From Natronospira elongata (GTDB lineage: Bacteria > Pseudomonadota > Gammaproteobacteria > Natronospirales > Natronospiraceae), in contig NZ_JAYGII010000012.1 of assembly GCF_034931365.1 (NCBI RefSeq), positions 1-64,000 of the forward strand: DNA of 64,000 nt, written 5' to 3'. The notes under the pieces were generated by a model, which was not told where the DNA came from, did no database searches, and saw nothing but the letters and a program-made list of their open reading frames with translations. This document shows positions 33,429 to 42,155 of this stretch, piece after piece (within the stretch, counting starts at the first letter, position 1; each line of letters opens with the position of its first letter). A program made the position numbers and the translations under genes.

Positions 33429-33827
33429 ATGCAACTGCCCCTCGAGGTTCATTTCAACAATATGGACCATTCCGATGCCCTGGAGGAACGCACCAGGGAA
33501 CTGGCGGAAAAACTGGAAGGTGTGTGCCCCCAATTGCAGTCCTGCCGCGTGTTCATTGAGGCCGCCCATTACACCAAGGGGGCCGGGAACCTCTATGAGG
33601 TGCGCATCGACATGCGCGTACCGGGCCAGGAGGTCGTGGTCCATCACACTCAGGATGAGGCCGACAAGAAGTCCGAGGATGCCCACCAGGCCCTGTCCCG
33701 GACCTTCAAGACGGCTGAAAAGCGGCTGCGCGCCGCCATCGACAAGCGCAAGGACCTGAAAAAGGGCCGTGGCGACAAGCCCGGCAAGGCCCAGGCGGAT
33801 GAAGTCCACGACCAGGGCGGCCTCTGA
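33429..33827 (+). CDS. HPF/RaiA-family ribosome-associated protein
   Basis: The 132-residue protein has the S30AE domain (residues 1-105): LEVHFNNMDHSDALEERTRELAEKL near the start, then RVFIEAAHYTKGAGN, EVRIDMRVPGQEVVVHH and DAHQALSRTFKTAEKRLRA, followed by a basic Lys/Gly tail. Such proteins bind the decoding site and inactivate or dimerise ribosomes in stationary phase or stress. The ATG at 33429 has AAGGAGG six bases upstream; the frame runs 22 codons further without support. A strong hairpin follows the gene. Confidence 0.93.
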   Translation: MQLPLEVHFNNMDHSDALEERTRELAEKLEGVCPQLQSCRVFIEAAHYTKGAGNLYEVRIDMRVPGQEVVVHHTQDEADKKSEDAHQALSRTFKTAEKRLRAAIDKRKDLKKGRGDKPGKAQADEVHDQGGL

Positions 33828-33848
33828 CCCGCCGCTGACTGATCCAAC

Positions 33849-33888
33849 GGGCCATGCGGTGCCGGAACGACCGGGCACCGCATGGCCC
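33849..33888. other. Strong hairpin after the HPF gene
   Basis: A perfect 15-bp inverted repeat (GGGCCATGCGGTGCC, 33849-33863, with 33874-33888) lies 22 bases after the stop. There is no T-run, so it may act as an mRNA 3' stabiliser or a weak terminator. Confidence 0.6.
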
Positions 33889-34003
33889 ACCACTCGTCCC
33901 CTTCCCCGCACCAGCCTCACCACCGGGGCCGCCCCGCAGTACCCCCCGGTCAGGCACCGCTGCTGACCAAGCGGAGTAACCGCCCTATTGCCTTTCGAAT
34001 CCC

Positions 34004-34048
34004 TTGACCCAGGTCGATACCGGCTATATATTAGATTTAACTAATCTT
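34004..34048 (+). promoter_or_regulatory. Promoter with BigR/SqrR-type operator for the persulfide dioxygenase
   Basis: TTGACC (34004-34009) and TATATT (34027-34032) are spaced by 17 bases. The palindrome ATTAG-ATTTAA-CTAAT (34030-34045) overlaps the -10 box. The same half-sites and six-base spacing recur at 35163 and, with one change, at 55251. BigR operators in Xylella and Agrobacterium have this ATTAG-N6-CTAAT form, so repression by an ArsR-type persulfide sensor is expected. Confidence 0.8.
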
Positions 34049-34064
34049 TAATTCGGAGACGATC

Positions 34065-34958
34065 ATGAAACCCGAAGTCACGAGCTTCTTCCACGAAGAC
34101 ACCAATACCTTTTCCTATGTTGTGCGGCCCCCGACAGGGTCAGGCGCCGTCATCATCGATCCGGTTCTGGATTTCGACTACAAGGCGGCCCGCACCTGGA
34201 CCGAAACCGCCGACCGCATTCTCGATTTTGTTCGCGACAATCAGTTGTCGGTGGAATGGATCCTCGAGACCCACGCCCATGCCGACCACCTCTCTGCCGC
34301 CCCCTACCTGGCCAGGGAACTGGGCGCCAGGGTGGCCATCGGTGAAGGGATCCAGGCGGTCCAGGATCGTTTCTCCAAGGTGTTCAATCTGCCCAATGAA
34401 TACCAGCCCCGCGGGGCAGAGTTTGATCACCTGCTCAAGGACGGTGAAGTGCTGGAAACAGGTGGCCTGAGCATAGAAGTCATGCATACGCCGGGGCATA
34501 CCTCCGACAGCAACAGCTTCCTGATCGGGGATGCGGTCTTCGTGGGTGACACCCTGTTCATGCCGGACGCCGGCAGTGCCCGGGCGGATTTTCCCGGTGG
34601 TGATGCCGGGATGCTTTTTGACTCAATGCAGAAACTGCTCTCCCTGCCCCCCGAGACCCGCATGTTCATGTGCCACGACTACGGCCCTGGCGGTCGCGAG
34701 ATCAAACATGAGACCACCGTGGCCGAGCAACGGGAGCGGAACATCCACGCCGGCCGGGGTGTGGCCCGCGAAGAGTACGTGAAGATGCGTCAGGAACGGG
34801 ATGCCGGCCTGCCCATGCCACGCCTGATCATCCCCTCGGTGCAGGTCAACATGCGTGCCGGCAAGCTGCCGCCAGCGGAAGACAACGATGTCAGCTATCT
34901 CAAGGTCCCACTCAATCTGCTGGGCAAGGCGCCGGGCGGGAACAGCGGGCACGACTGA
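34065..34958 (+). CDS. Blh-type persulfide dioxygenase (metallo-beta-lactamase fold)
   Basis: This 297-residue enzyme should oxidise glutathione persulfide to sulfite plus GSH, using one iron. The MBL motif THAHADHLSAAP (His70, His72, Asp74, His75) is followed by HTPGHTSDS, VGDTLFMPDAGSARADFPGG (metal Asp) and FMCHDYGPGGREI (last His). The ADFPGG stretch and ~300-residue size fit the Blh/ETHE1 group regulated by BigR rather than glyoxalase II. The upstream operator supports induction by sulfide-derived persulfides. It works with the SQR further on, which produces the persulfide. Confidence 0.93.
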   Translation: MKPEVTSFFHEDTNTFSYVVRPPTGSGAVIIDPVLDFDYKAARTWTETADRILDFVRDNQLSVEWILETHAHADHLSAAPYLARELGARVAIGEGIQAVQDRFSKVFNLPNEYQPRGAEFDHLLKDGEVLETGGLSIEVMHTPGHTSDSNSFLIGDAVFVGDTLFMPDAGSARADFPGGDAGMLFDSMQKLLSLPPETRMFMCHDYGPGGREIKHETTVAEQRERNIHAGRGVAREEYVKMRQERDAGLPMPRLIIPSVQVNMRAGKLPPAEDNDVSYLKVPLNLLGKAPGGNSGHD

Positions 34959-35044
34959 CGGGCCGCGGCCAGCCAAGGCGCCTGCCGATGATTGTGGTCA
35001 TCACCCGCCACGATCACTGGGCGGAGACTGAGACAGGGACTTCC

Positions 35045-35070
35045 CGCTGCCGGGCCCCGCCCCGGCAGCG
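35045..35070. other. Hairpin after the persulfide dioxygenase gene
   Basis: CGCTGCCGGG pairs perfectly with CCCGGCAGCG around a six-base loop, between the dioxygenase and the next promoter. It has no T-run; it could separate the two transcription units. Confidence 0.5.
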
Positions 35071-35148
35071 CCAGGCCCAGCGCAGGGGGTGGATGTGGCC
35101 GCAGATTGCTTTGACCAGATAAGCCCCATGCCTTGACGGCAGCGTGAA

Positions 35149-35178
35149 TTGACACTATATTTATTAGCATCTTCTAAT
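35149..35178 (+). promoter_or_regulatory. Promoter with BigR/SqrR-type operator for the MMPL-SQR operon
   Basis: TTGACA (35149-35154) is followed at 17 bases by TTCTAA (35172-35177), and the palindrome ATTAG-CATCTT-CTAAT (35163-35178) covers the -10 region. Sequence and spacing match the operator before the dioxygenase gene. Confidence 0.8.
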
Positions 35179-35202
35179 TGAGCACATACTGGAGATACGA
35201 AC

Positions 35203-37803
35203 ATGGGACGCCTCATTGCTCGCTACAGCATGCAATACCGCTGGTGGGTCTTCGCCCTGACCGCGCTCATCGCCCTGGTCATGGGACTGATGATCCCGCG
35301 TATCACCATCGATACAGATCCGGAGAACATGCTGTCCGCCGAGCAGCCCGATCGGGTCGAGCACAACCGCATCAAGGAACTGTTCGATCTCTACGACATG
35401 ATCGTGGTGGGCGTGGTGAATTCGGAGCACCCCGAGGGGGTGTTCAACCCGACATCTCTCTCTGCCCTCTTCCAGCTATCCGAGGGCATAGAAAATATTG
35501 ACGGGGTAATCAGCCGCGACATGCTGTCCCTGGCCACCGTCGACAACGTGGAACAGGTAAGCCCCGGCACCATCAGTTTCGACTGGATGATGGACCGCCC
35601 GCCCGAAACCCAGGGCGAGGCCGACGCTATCCGCCAGGCAGTGGAACGCCTGCCGATGTTCTACGGCACGCTGGTCTCGGAGGACGGCAAGGCGGCGGGG
35701 ATTTATGTCCCCATCGTGGACAAGAATGAAAGCCACCGCATCTCCACCGAGATTCAGGCCATCATTGACCGCCTGGACAGTGGTGATGAATTCCACATCA
35801 CCGGCCAACCGGTGGCGCAGGATACCTTCGGCGTGGAGATGTTCCAGCAGATGGCCATTTCCGCGCCCCTGGCCGGGGTCCTGATCTTTCTGATCATGCT
35901 CTACTTCTTCCGCAGTGTGCCACTGGTGGTGGCGCCCATGCTGCTGGCCATGGCCACGGTGATCTCCATCATGGGGCTGCTGATCGGCATGGGTTACACC
36001 GTGCACATCATGAGCTCCATGATCCCCATCTTCCTCATGCCTATCGCAGTAGTGGCCTCCATCCATGTGCTGTCAGGCTTTACCGATCGCTGCCGCGCCG
36101 GTGATGACACCCGGGCGGTGATGGAAGAAGTCATCCAGAGCCTCTACAAGCCGGTGATCTTCACCGCCCTGACCACCACCGTGGGTTTCGCGTCCCTCAC
36201 CCTGACACCGATCCCGCCGGTCCAGGTCTTCGGTGCCTTTGTCGCCGTGGGCGTGCTCTTCGCCATGGCCCTGACACTCACCTTCCTGCCGGCCTTCATC
36301 GCTGCCCTGCCCCAGTCCGCGGTGGACCGCATGGTGGCGCGGGTCAAGAAACATGAGAGCGAGGGCAAGGGCGCGGACTGCAAACTGTGTGAATTCATGT
36401 CCGCCACCGGCCGTTTCGCCACCCGCTACAGCAAGTCCCTGCTGGTGAGTTTCGTGACCTTGCTGGCGATCGCCGTGTTCGGCATTACCCAGATCCAGAT
36501 CAACGACAACCCCACGCGCTGGTTCAAGCAGGACCATCGGATTCGCGTGGCGGATGCGGTCCTCAACGAGCATTTCGCCGGCACCTACGAGGCCTACATC
36601 GTGCTGGAACAGGGTGAAGCGGGTGACCTGGAGCGTTCCCTTCAGGATCGGGTTAACCCCCTCTTGACCGAGGCGCGCGAAGAAGGCTTTGAGCTCGATC
36701 AGCAGTGGCAGGACCTGTTGGAAGAGTCCGCCGCCGATGATCCGGGTGTGATGCTCGACAACCTCATGTTTGCCCTGGATGACCTGCTCTTCGAGGTATC
36801 CATGGAAGAAGCTGAATATTGGGAAGCCATTCTGGAGGCGGCCGAGGCCGTTCGCAGCGAAGCCCTCTATTTCCAGACCCCGGAGGCACTGCGCTACATG
36901 GCCGGCCTGCAGAGCTGGCTGGAGCAGGAAGGCCATGTGGGCAAATCCAATTCCCTCGCCGATCTGGTCAAGACCATCAACCGGGAGCTGGTCAGCGGTG
37001 AGCCCGAGGACTACCGCATCCCGGATTCACCGGCGGGCGTGGCCCAGTCGATCCTGAGTTTCCAGGGCTCCCATCGCCCCCATGATCTCTGGCACTTCGT
37101 CAGCCAGGACTACCGCTCGGCCAGTATCTGGCTGCAACTGCCCAGCGGGGACAATCAGGACATGCAGCGCGTGGTGGACGCCGTTGCGCACTACACCACC
37201 GACAACCCTCTCCCGGAGGGTGTGGACCTGAGCTGGGGCGGATCCACCTACGTCAATCTGGTCTGGCAGGGCGAGATGGTGGAGGGGATGCTGCTGGCCC
37301 TGCTCTCGGCCTTCGCCATCGTGCTGTTGATGATGATTGCCCTGTTCCGCTCCCTGCTGTTCGGCATCCTGGCCGTCTTGCCCCTCACCCTGACCATTGC
37401 GCTGATCTACGGGGTCATGGGCCTGATCGGCAAATCCTACGACATGCCGGTGGCGGTGCTGTCCTCGCTCAGTTTGGGCCTCTCCGTGGACTTTGCCATC
37501 CACTTCATTCAGCGCATGCGCGGCGCCTTCAATGAAACGGGAAGCTGGCAGCAGGCCATGGAGTATGTCTTCGGCGAACCCGCTCGAGCCATCACCCGCA
37601 ATGCCGTGGTGATCTCCCTGGGCTTTCTGCCGCTGCTGACCGCCGCATTGGTCCCCTACATCACGGTGGGCATCTTCCTGGCCAGCATCATGGCGCTCTC
37701 CGCCATCGTCACCCTGTTGATGCTGCCCGCCATCCTGCGCACGGTGCCCGGTCTTTTCTTCGGACGCGACGCCGCGCAGGAAGTCAAGGCGACAAGCGAA
37801 TGA
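35203..37803 (+). CDS. RND/MMPL-family transporter
   Basis: The 866-residue inner-membrane protein has the RND duplicated plan: helix 1 (WWVFALTALIALVMGLM), a large periplasmic loop, five helices with sterol-sensing-like character (VPLVVAPMLLAMATVISIMGLLIGMG), a cytoplasmic linker, then the second half (AFAIVLLMMIALFRSLLFGILAVLPL ... SLSLGLSVDFAIHFIQRMRG split by motif). MMPL proteins move lipids or hydrophobic compounds using the proton gradient. The cytoplasmic linker has a CKLC pair (Cys393/Cys396), unusual for the family. The gene starts an operon with a LolA-like protein, an outer-membrane protein, DUF2892, SQR and an ArsR regulator, pointing to a sulfur-linked substrate. Confidence 0.92.
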   Translation: MGRLIARYSMQYRWWVFALTALIALVMGLMIPRITIDTDPENMLSAEQPDRVEHNRIKELFDLYDMIVVGVVNSEHPEGVFNPTSLSALFQLSEGIENIDGVISRDMLSLATVDNVEQVSPGTISFDWMMDRPPETQGEADAIRQAVERLPMFYGTLVSEDGKAAGIYVPIVDKNESHRISTEIQAIIDRLDSGDEFHITGQPVAQDTFGVEMFQQMAISAPLAGVLIFLIMLYFFRSVPLVVAPMLLAMATVISIMGLLIGMGYTVHIMSSMIPIFLMPIAVVASIHVLSGFTDRCRAGDDTRAVMEEVIQSLYKPVIFTALTTTVGFASLTLTPIPPVQVFGAFVAVGVLFAMALTLTFLPAFIAALPQSAVDRMVARVKKHESEGKGADCKLCEFMSATGRFATRYSKSLLVSFVTLLAIAVFGITQIQINDNPTRWFKQDHRIRVADAVLNEHFAGTYEAYIVLEQGEAGDLERSLQDRVNPLLTEAREEGFELDQQWQDLLEESAADDPGVMLDNLMFALDDLLFEVSMEEAEYWEAILEAAEAVRSEALYFQTPEALRYMAGLQSWLEQEGHVGKSNSLADLVKTINRELVSGEPEDYRIPDSPAGVAQSILSFQGSHRPHDLWHFVSQDYRSASIWLQLPSGDNQDMQRVVDAVAHYTTDNPLPEGVDLSWGGSTYVNLVWQGEMVEGMLLALLSAFAIVLLMMIALFRSLLFGILAVLPLTLTIALIYGVMGLIGKSYDMPVAVLSSLSLGLSVDFAIHFIQRMRGAFNETGSWQQAMEYVFGEPARAITRNAVVISLGFLPLLTAALVPYITVGIFLASIMALSAIVTLLMLPAILRTVPGLFFGRDAAQEVKATSE

Positions 37804-37835
37804 ATCACGCAATCGATACCTCAAGGAGGTACACA

Positions 37836-38654
37836 ATGATGACAGTCAAACTCAACAAGCTGATGCTCTCCACGGCCGCCGGCCTGGGGCTGTTCATGAC
37901 CAGCCTCGGCAACCCCTTGGCTGCCGACACCCCCACCGCCATGGAAATCGTGGAACGGGCCAACCAGGCCTCTTTCTACGCCGGCGACGACGGACGCGCC
38001 GAAGCGCGCATGCGCATTGTCGATAGCCGCGGGCGTGAGCAGGTCCGCCAGTTCACCATGCTGCGCAAGGATGGTGAAGACGGCAAACAGAGCTATCTGG
38101 TGGTATTCAGCCGACCCTCCGATGTCCGCGGCACGGTGTTTCTGGTGGAAAAGAATCCCGGCGCCGATGATGATCGCTGGCTTTATCTGCCCGGCCTGGA
38201 CCTGGTTCGCCGCATTGCCCCCGGCGACAAGCGCACCAGCTTCGTCGGCTCCCATGTCTTCTACGAGGATGTCTCCGGTCGTCACCTGGAAGATGATGAA
38301 CATGAGCTGATCGAAACCACAGACGACTACTACGTCATCCGAAGCACCCCCAGAGATCCAGGCACTGTCGAGTTTGCCCACTTCGACAACTGGATTGATC
38401 GCGAGACCTTCCTGCCCATGCGGGCCGAGTACGTGGACGACTCCGGCGAGACCTACCGACGCATGCAGATTGAGGAAGTGGAAGAGATCGACGGCTACCC
38501 CACGGGTACCCGCATGCGAATGGAAAACCTCAAGGACGATGAATACACCCTGGTGGAATTTCGCCACAGTGCCTATGACATCGGTATTCCTGATTCGGTC
38601 TTCACGGAACGGTCATTGAGGAATCCGCCCCGGCAGTGGCTGCAGCGTCAATGA
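37836..38654 (+). CDS. LolA-like periplasmic protein (outer-membrane lipoprotein-sorting family)
   Basis: The 272-residue protein has a signal peptide (KLMLSTAAGLGLFMTSLG, cleaved near PLAAD) and a LolA_like (PF17131-type) domain: AMEIVERANQASFYAGDDGRAEARM, FSRPSDVRGTVFLVEK, DRWLYLPGLDLVRRIAPGDK, and a C-terminal sheet with the YRRMQIEEVEEIDGYPTG stretch. Such proteins form a half-barrel that carries a hydrophobic ligand across the periplasm, and are often encoded beside MMPL transporters. AAGGAGG lies six bases before ATG 37836; a start at 37800 overlapping the transporter stop is less likely. Confidence 0.9.
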   Translation: MMTVKLNKLMLSTAAGLGLFMTSLGNPLAADTPTAMEIVERANQASFYAGDDGRAEARMRIVDSRGREQVRQFTMLRKDGEDGKQSYLVVFSRPSDVRGTVFLVEKNPGADDDRWLYLPGLDLVRRIAPGDKRTSFVGSHVFYEDVSGRHLEDDEHELIETTDDYYVIRSTPRDPGTVEFAHFDNWIDRETFLPMRAEYVDDSGETYRRMQIEEVEEIDGYPTGTRMRMENLKDDEYTLVEFRHSAYDIGIPDSVFTERSLRNPPRQWLQRQ

Positions 38655-38668
38655 ACAAGGAGGACACG

Positions 38669-39973
38669 ATGATTGTGCGGCCAAATACTCTGAAGGCAGG
38701 CTTGCTGGCCGGTATCGGGCTCATTGCCCTGCCGCCCCTGGCAACGGCCGATGACTGGGATAATGATCCATGGGGTGATGAAGAAGTGACCCCCCTGTCC
38801 TGGTACGGGTTCATTGAGGGTGCGGCGGGCTACCGTACTCGCAGCAATGACCTCATTGACGATGACATGCCGCTGGGTGAGGTTCGCTTCCAGCTGGAAG
38901 GGCAATACGCGGGTGATCGGATCGACGGGCGCTTCAAGCTGGACGGCCTGGCCGATAGCGTGGAAGACAAACTGACAGGTGATGTCCGCGAGGCGCGGCT
39001 CGGCTTTTCGGTAGGCGAACGCACCGATGTGCGGCTCGGTCGTCAGGTTCTTACCTGGGGGACGGGCGACCTGGTCTTTCTCAATGACTTGTTCCCCAAG
39101 GACTGGGTGTCCTTCCTGATCGGTCGAGATGACGAATACCTCAAGGGGACCAATGACGCCGTCCGTGTCAGCTGGTTCGGTGACCGGGCCAATATCGACG
39201 CGGTCTGGACACCGTTCTTCGAACCGGACAATTTCATTGAGGGCGTGCGCCTGTCGTATTTCGATCCCATGCAGGGTGAACTGACCGCCGCCCCGCCCCT
39301 GCCGCTGGTGGACCGCCCCGCCAGGACCTTTGATAACGGTGAACTGGCCACCCGCATCTACGGCATGGCCGGCTCACAGGAATGGGCTATCTATCTCTAC
39401 CGCGGCTTCTTCGGCCAGCCGACGGCTTTCAACCCCGAAAGCGGCCATCTGGAATTTGCCCGACTCAACAGTCTCGGTGCCAGCCTGCGTGGCCCGCTGG
39501 GGACCGGTCTCTACAACCTGGAGTTCTCCTATTACGACTCGGCAGACAACCGCGATGGGGATGACCCCATGCTGCCCAACAGCGAGTTTCGATTCCTTGC
39601 TGGATACGAACAGGAAATCGCCAGAAACCTGACCCTGGGCACCCAGTACTACGTCGAATGGCTGCAGGACTTCGATGAGCTGGAGGCCAACTTCCAGGGG
39701 GATCCTGCCACCCTGCCCGAAGAATACCGCCAGCTCATTACCGTGCGCCTGACCCAAAGGTTGATGCGGGACAACCTCACCCTCGGGCTGATGAGCTTCT
39801 ACTCTCCCGACTACGAGGACTGGTTCCTCCGGCCCACGGTTAACTATCGCTTAAGTGACGAGCTGTACATGACGGCAGGCGCCAATCTATTTGGCGGCGA
39901 GGATGATCACACTTTCTACGGCCAGTTCGAGAAAGACTCCAGTGTCTTTCTGCGACTGAAACGCACTTTCTGA
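38669..39973 (+). CDS. Outer-membrane beta-barrel protein
   Basis: The 434-residue exported protein begins MIVRPNTLKAGLLAGIGLIALPP (signal peptide) and then has an acidic DDWDNDPWGDEE segment and alternating beta-strands (YGFIEGAAGYRTRS, EARLGFSVGERTDVRLGRQVLTWG, LTLGTQYYVEWLQDF), ending with the outer-membrane C-terminal Phe (FLRLKRTF). The pattern resembles DUF1302-type or alginate-export-like barrels. It should give the MMPL/LolA-like pair an exit at the outer membrane. GGAGGA precedes the chosen ATG. Confidence 0.87.
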   Translation: MIVRPNTLKAGLLAGIGLIALPPLATADDWDNDPWGDEEVTPLSWYGFIEGAAGYRTRSNDLIDDDMPLGEVRFQLEGQYAGDRIDGRFKLDGLADSVEDKLTGDVREARLGFSVGERTDVRLGRQVLTWGTGDLVFLNDLFPKDWVSFLIGRDDEYLKGTNDAVRVSWFGDRANIDAVWTPFFEPDNFIEGVRLSYFDPMQGELTAAPPLPLVDRPARTFDNGELATRIYGMAGSQEWAIYLYRGFFGQPTAFNPESGHLEFARLNSLGASLRGPLGTGLYNLEFSYYDSADNRDGDDPMLPNSEFRFLAGYEQEIARNLTLGTQYYVEWLQDFDELEANFQGDPATLPEEYRQLITVRLTQRLMRDNLTLGLMSFYSPDYEDWFLRPTVNYRLSDELYMTAGANLFGGEDDHTFYGQFEKDSSVFLRLKRTF

Positions 39974-40011
39974 GCAATCTTTTCATTGTCTCCATGACAG
40001 GAGGAAACACC

Positions 40012-40203
40012 ATGACCGTAAACCAGGCACTTCGACTCATTGCGGGCAGCTTTGTATTGGCCAGCATTCTGCTCGCGCATTTCCACCACGAGTACTGGCT
40101 GTTCTTCACCGGTTTCGTGGCGCTTAATCTGATCCAGTCGGCCTTCACCTGCTGGTGCCCCATGATGACCATTCTAAGAAAGGCCGGACTTCGGGATGCC
40201 TAG
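40012..40203 (+). CDS. DUF2892 small membrane protein
   Basis: The 63-residue protein has two helices (NQALRLIAGSFVLASILLAHF and WLFFTGFVALNLIQSAFT) and the family's Cys motif TCWCPMMTILRKAG. DUF2892 domains often accompany rhodaneses and SQRs, sometimes fused (YgaP), and are thought to act in sulfur export or anchoring. GGAGGA lies before ATG 40012. Confidence 0.9.
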   Translation: MTVNQALRLIAGSFVLASILLAHFHHEYWLFFTGFVALNLIQSAFTCWCPMMTILRKAGLRDA

Positions 40204-40310
40204 GACGTGGCCTCGCGAAAGGCGCACTGAAGCCGATTTGTTCCCCGTAGTTGGCGCTGAGGGATCAAGCTCTCCCTTCGGGGAATTGCCAGCCATTGGA
40301 GGATAAGACC

Positions 40311-41609
40311 ATGGCACACATTGTAATCATTGGCGCCGGCCTGGCCGGCATGCCCCTGGCCCTTGAGCTGCGAAAGACCCTCGGCCCGAAGCAAAAAATC
40401 ACTGTGGTCAGCCCTGCCGACCACTTTCAATTCGTGCCGTCCAATCCCTGGATCGCGGTGGGCTGGCGAGAGCGTCCCAAGACCACGACGCCACTGGCAC
40501 CTCCTCTCAGAAAGCGGAACGTCGATCTGGTGGTAGACAGCATGGTCGGCATCGACCCCGATGCGCAGCGCATTGAGCTCAAGGGTGGTGAAGGCCTGGA
40601 CTACGACTACCTTGCCATTACCACCGGGCCCAAGCTGGCTTTTGATGAAATCCCGGGGCTGGGCCCCGACGGTTATAGCCAGTCCATCTGCACACTGGAT
40701 CACTCCGAACACTGTCGTGGCGAATACGAACAGCTTCTGGCCTCACCCGGCCCGGTAGTGATCGGTGCGGCCCAGGGAGCCAGTTGCTTCGGCCCCGCCT
40801 ACGAGTTCGCATTCATACTGGATCGTGACCTGCGCAAACGCGGCCTGAGAGACCAGGTACCAATCACATTTGTAAGCAGCGAGCCCTACATTGGCCACCT
40901 GGGCCTTGGTGGCGTGGGCGACTCCAAGGGCTTGCTGGAACATGAATTGCGGCAGCGTGATATTCGCTGGGTCTGTAATGCATCCACCGAGAAGCTGGAA
41001 GATGGCAAGGTCTTCGTCAAGGAACATGATGACCAGGGCGAAGTCCGCAGGGAACATCAGATCGATTCCGTCTTTTCCATGATACTGCCCGCATTCAAGG
41101 GTGTGGATCCGGTTGCCAGTGTAGAGGGCCTCTGCAATCCACGAGGCTTTGTGCAAATCGACGAATACCAGCGTAATCCCAAATGGCCAAATATCTATGC
41201 TTCCGGTGTCTGTGTGGCTATTCCGCCGGTGGAAAAAACGCCAGTGCCCACCGGAGCCCCCAAGACCGGATACATGATCGAGTCCATGAACACCGCCATT
41301 GCGGAGAACATCAAACTGGCCATTGCCGGCGAGCAGCCTGAGGCACGGGCCACCTGGAATGCGCTCTGTCTGGCTGACATGGGGAACACCGGTGCAGCCT
41401 TTCTGGCCATGCCCCAAATGCCGCCACGCAATGTGACCTGGACTCGAAAGGGGAAGTGGGTGCACTGGGCCAAATCGGCCTTCGAATGGTACTTCCTGAG
41501 AAAGATGCGCAAGGGCGTTGCTGAACCCGCTTACGAACGAGCCATGCTCCGGCTGCTGGGCATCCGCCGTCTGCGGGCACAACGACAGGCTGCTGCGAAA
41601 AGTCGATAA
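40311..41609 (+). CDS. sqr: Sulfide:quinone oxidoreductase
   Basis: The 433-residue flavoprotein oxidises sulfide to persulfide or sulfane sulfur and passes electrons to quinone at the inner membrane. An FAD motif MAHIVIIGAGLAGMPLALEL starts the protein; VSPADHFQFVPSNPWIAVGW and GIDPDAQRIEL follow. Cys127, Cys159 (QGASCFGPAYEF) and Cys353 sit at the positions of the three catalytic Cys of the Acidithiobacillus enzyme (128, 160, 356). A C-terminal amphipathic region (HWAKSAFEWYFLRKMRKG) could bind the membrane. GGAGG precedes ATG 40311. It lies between DUF2892 and the ArsR gene. Confidence 0.95.
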   Translation: MAHIVIIGAGLAGMPLALELRKTLGPKQKITVVSPADHFQFVPSNPWIAVGWRERPKTTTPLAPPLRKRNVDLVVDSMVGIDPDAQRIELKGGEGLDYDYLAITTGPKLAFDEIPGLGPDGYSQSICTLDHSEHCRGEYEQLLASPGPVVIGAAQGASCFGPAYEFAFILDRDLRKRGLRDQVPITFVSSEPYIGHLGLGGVGDSKGLLEHELRQRDIRWVCNASTEKLEDGKVFVKEHDDQGEVRREHQIDSVFSMILPAFKGVDPVASVEGLCNPRGFVQIDEYQRNPKWPNIYASGVCVAIPPVEKTPVPTGAPKTGYMIESMNTAIAENIKLAIAGEQPEARATWNALCLADMGNTGAAFLAMPQMPPRNVTWTRKGKWVHWAKSAFEWYFLRKMRKGVAEPAYERAMLRLLGIRRLRAQRQAAAKSR

Positions 41610-41617
41610 AGGCAACC

Positions 41618-42037
41618 ATGACCACAAAAGACCAGGAAATGAGAAAACGCAAGGCCCTGTTGGCCGAGCTGGCGCCCGCACATGCCGAAAAAGCCGCTCA
41701 CATGTTGCGGGCGCTGGCCAACTCTCATCGTCTGATGATTCTCTGCCAGCTTGTTCAAGGCGAAAAGACCGTTTCCGAACTCAGCTTGCAGATTCCCCTA
41801 AGCCAATCCGCGTTATCCCAGCACCTTGCCCGACTGCGCCAGGACCAGCTGGTCGCCACCCGCCGAGAATCACAGAATATCCACTACCGCATTGCCGACC
41901 CCGGTGTCATGGAGATCATCGGCCAACTGTATGAAATCTACTGCACACCCGGCACGGGGGAACCCAATCAGCACCTGAATCGGTCAGAATCGGTTGCCCC
42001 CCAGCCAACTGGAGACCAAGATGAAAAAAGCAGATAA
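41618..42037 (+). CDS. ArsR-family persulfide sensor (BigR/SqrR type)
   Basis: The 139-residue repressor has a winged HTH (AAHMLRALANSHRLMILCQL, then IPLSQSALSQHLARLRQD and TRRESQNIHYRIAD). Cys43 and Cys109 are 66 residues apart, as in BigR (42/108) and SqrR (41/107), where persulfides join the two Cys and release DNA. It should repress the operators at 34030, 35163 and 55251. It is the last gene of the MMPL-SQR operon, nine bases after sqr, so its own level rises upon induction. A paralogue lies at 57009. Confidence 0.93.
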   Translation: MTTKDQEMRKRKALLAELAPAHAEKAAHMLRALANSHRLMILCQLVQGEKTVSELSLQIPLSQSALSQHLARLRQDQLVATRRESQNIHYRIADPGVMEIIGQLYEIYCTPGTGEPNQHLNRSESVAPQPTGDQDEKSR

Positions 42038-42155
42038 TAAGGCAGGTGTCGAAGCGGCCTAAACCCTTCTGGCCCAGGCAGGAAATCCGGATGGAGGTTG
42101 AGCGAGTCACCGACCCGCCCCTCCCTCGCTTTCCATTCATCGTGGGGAAATTCGC

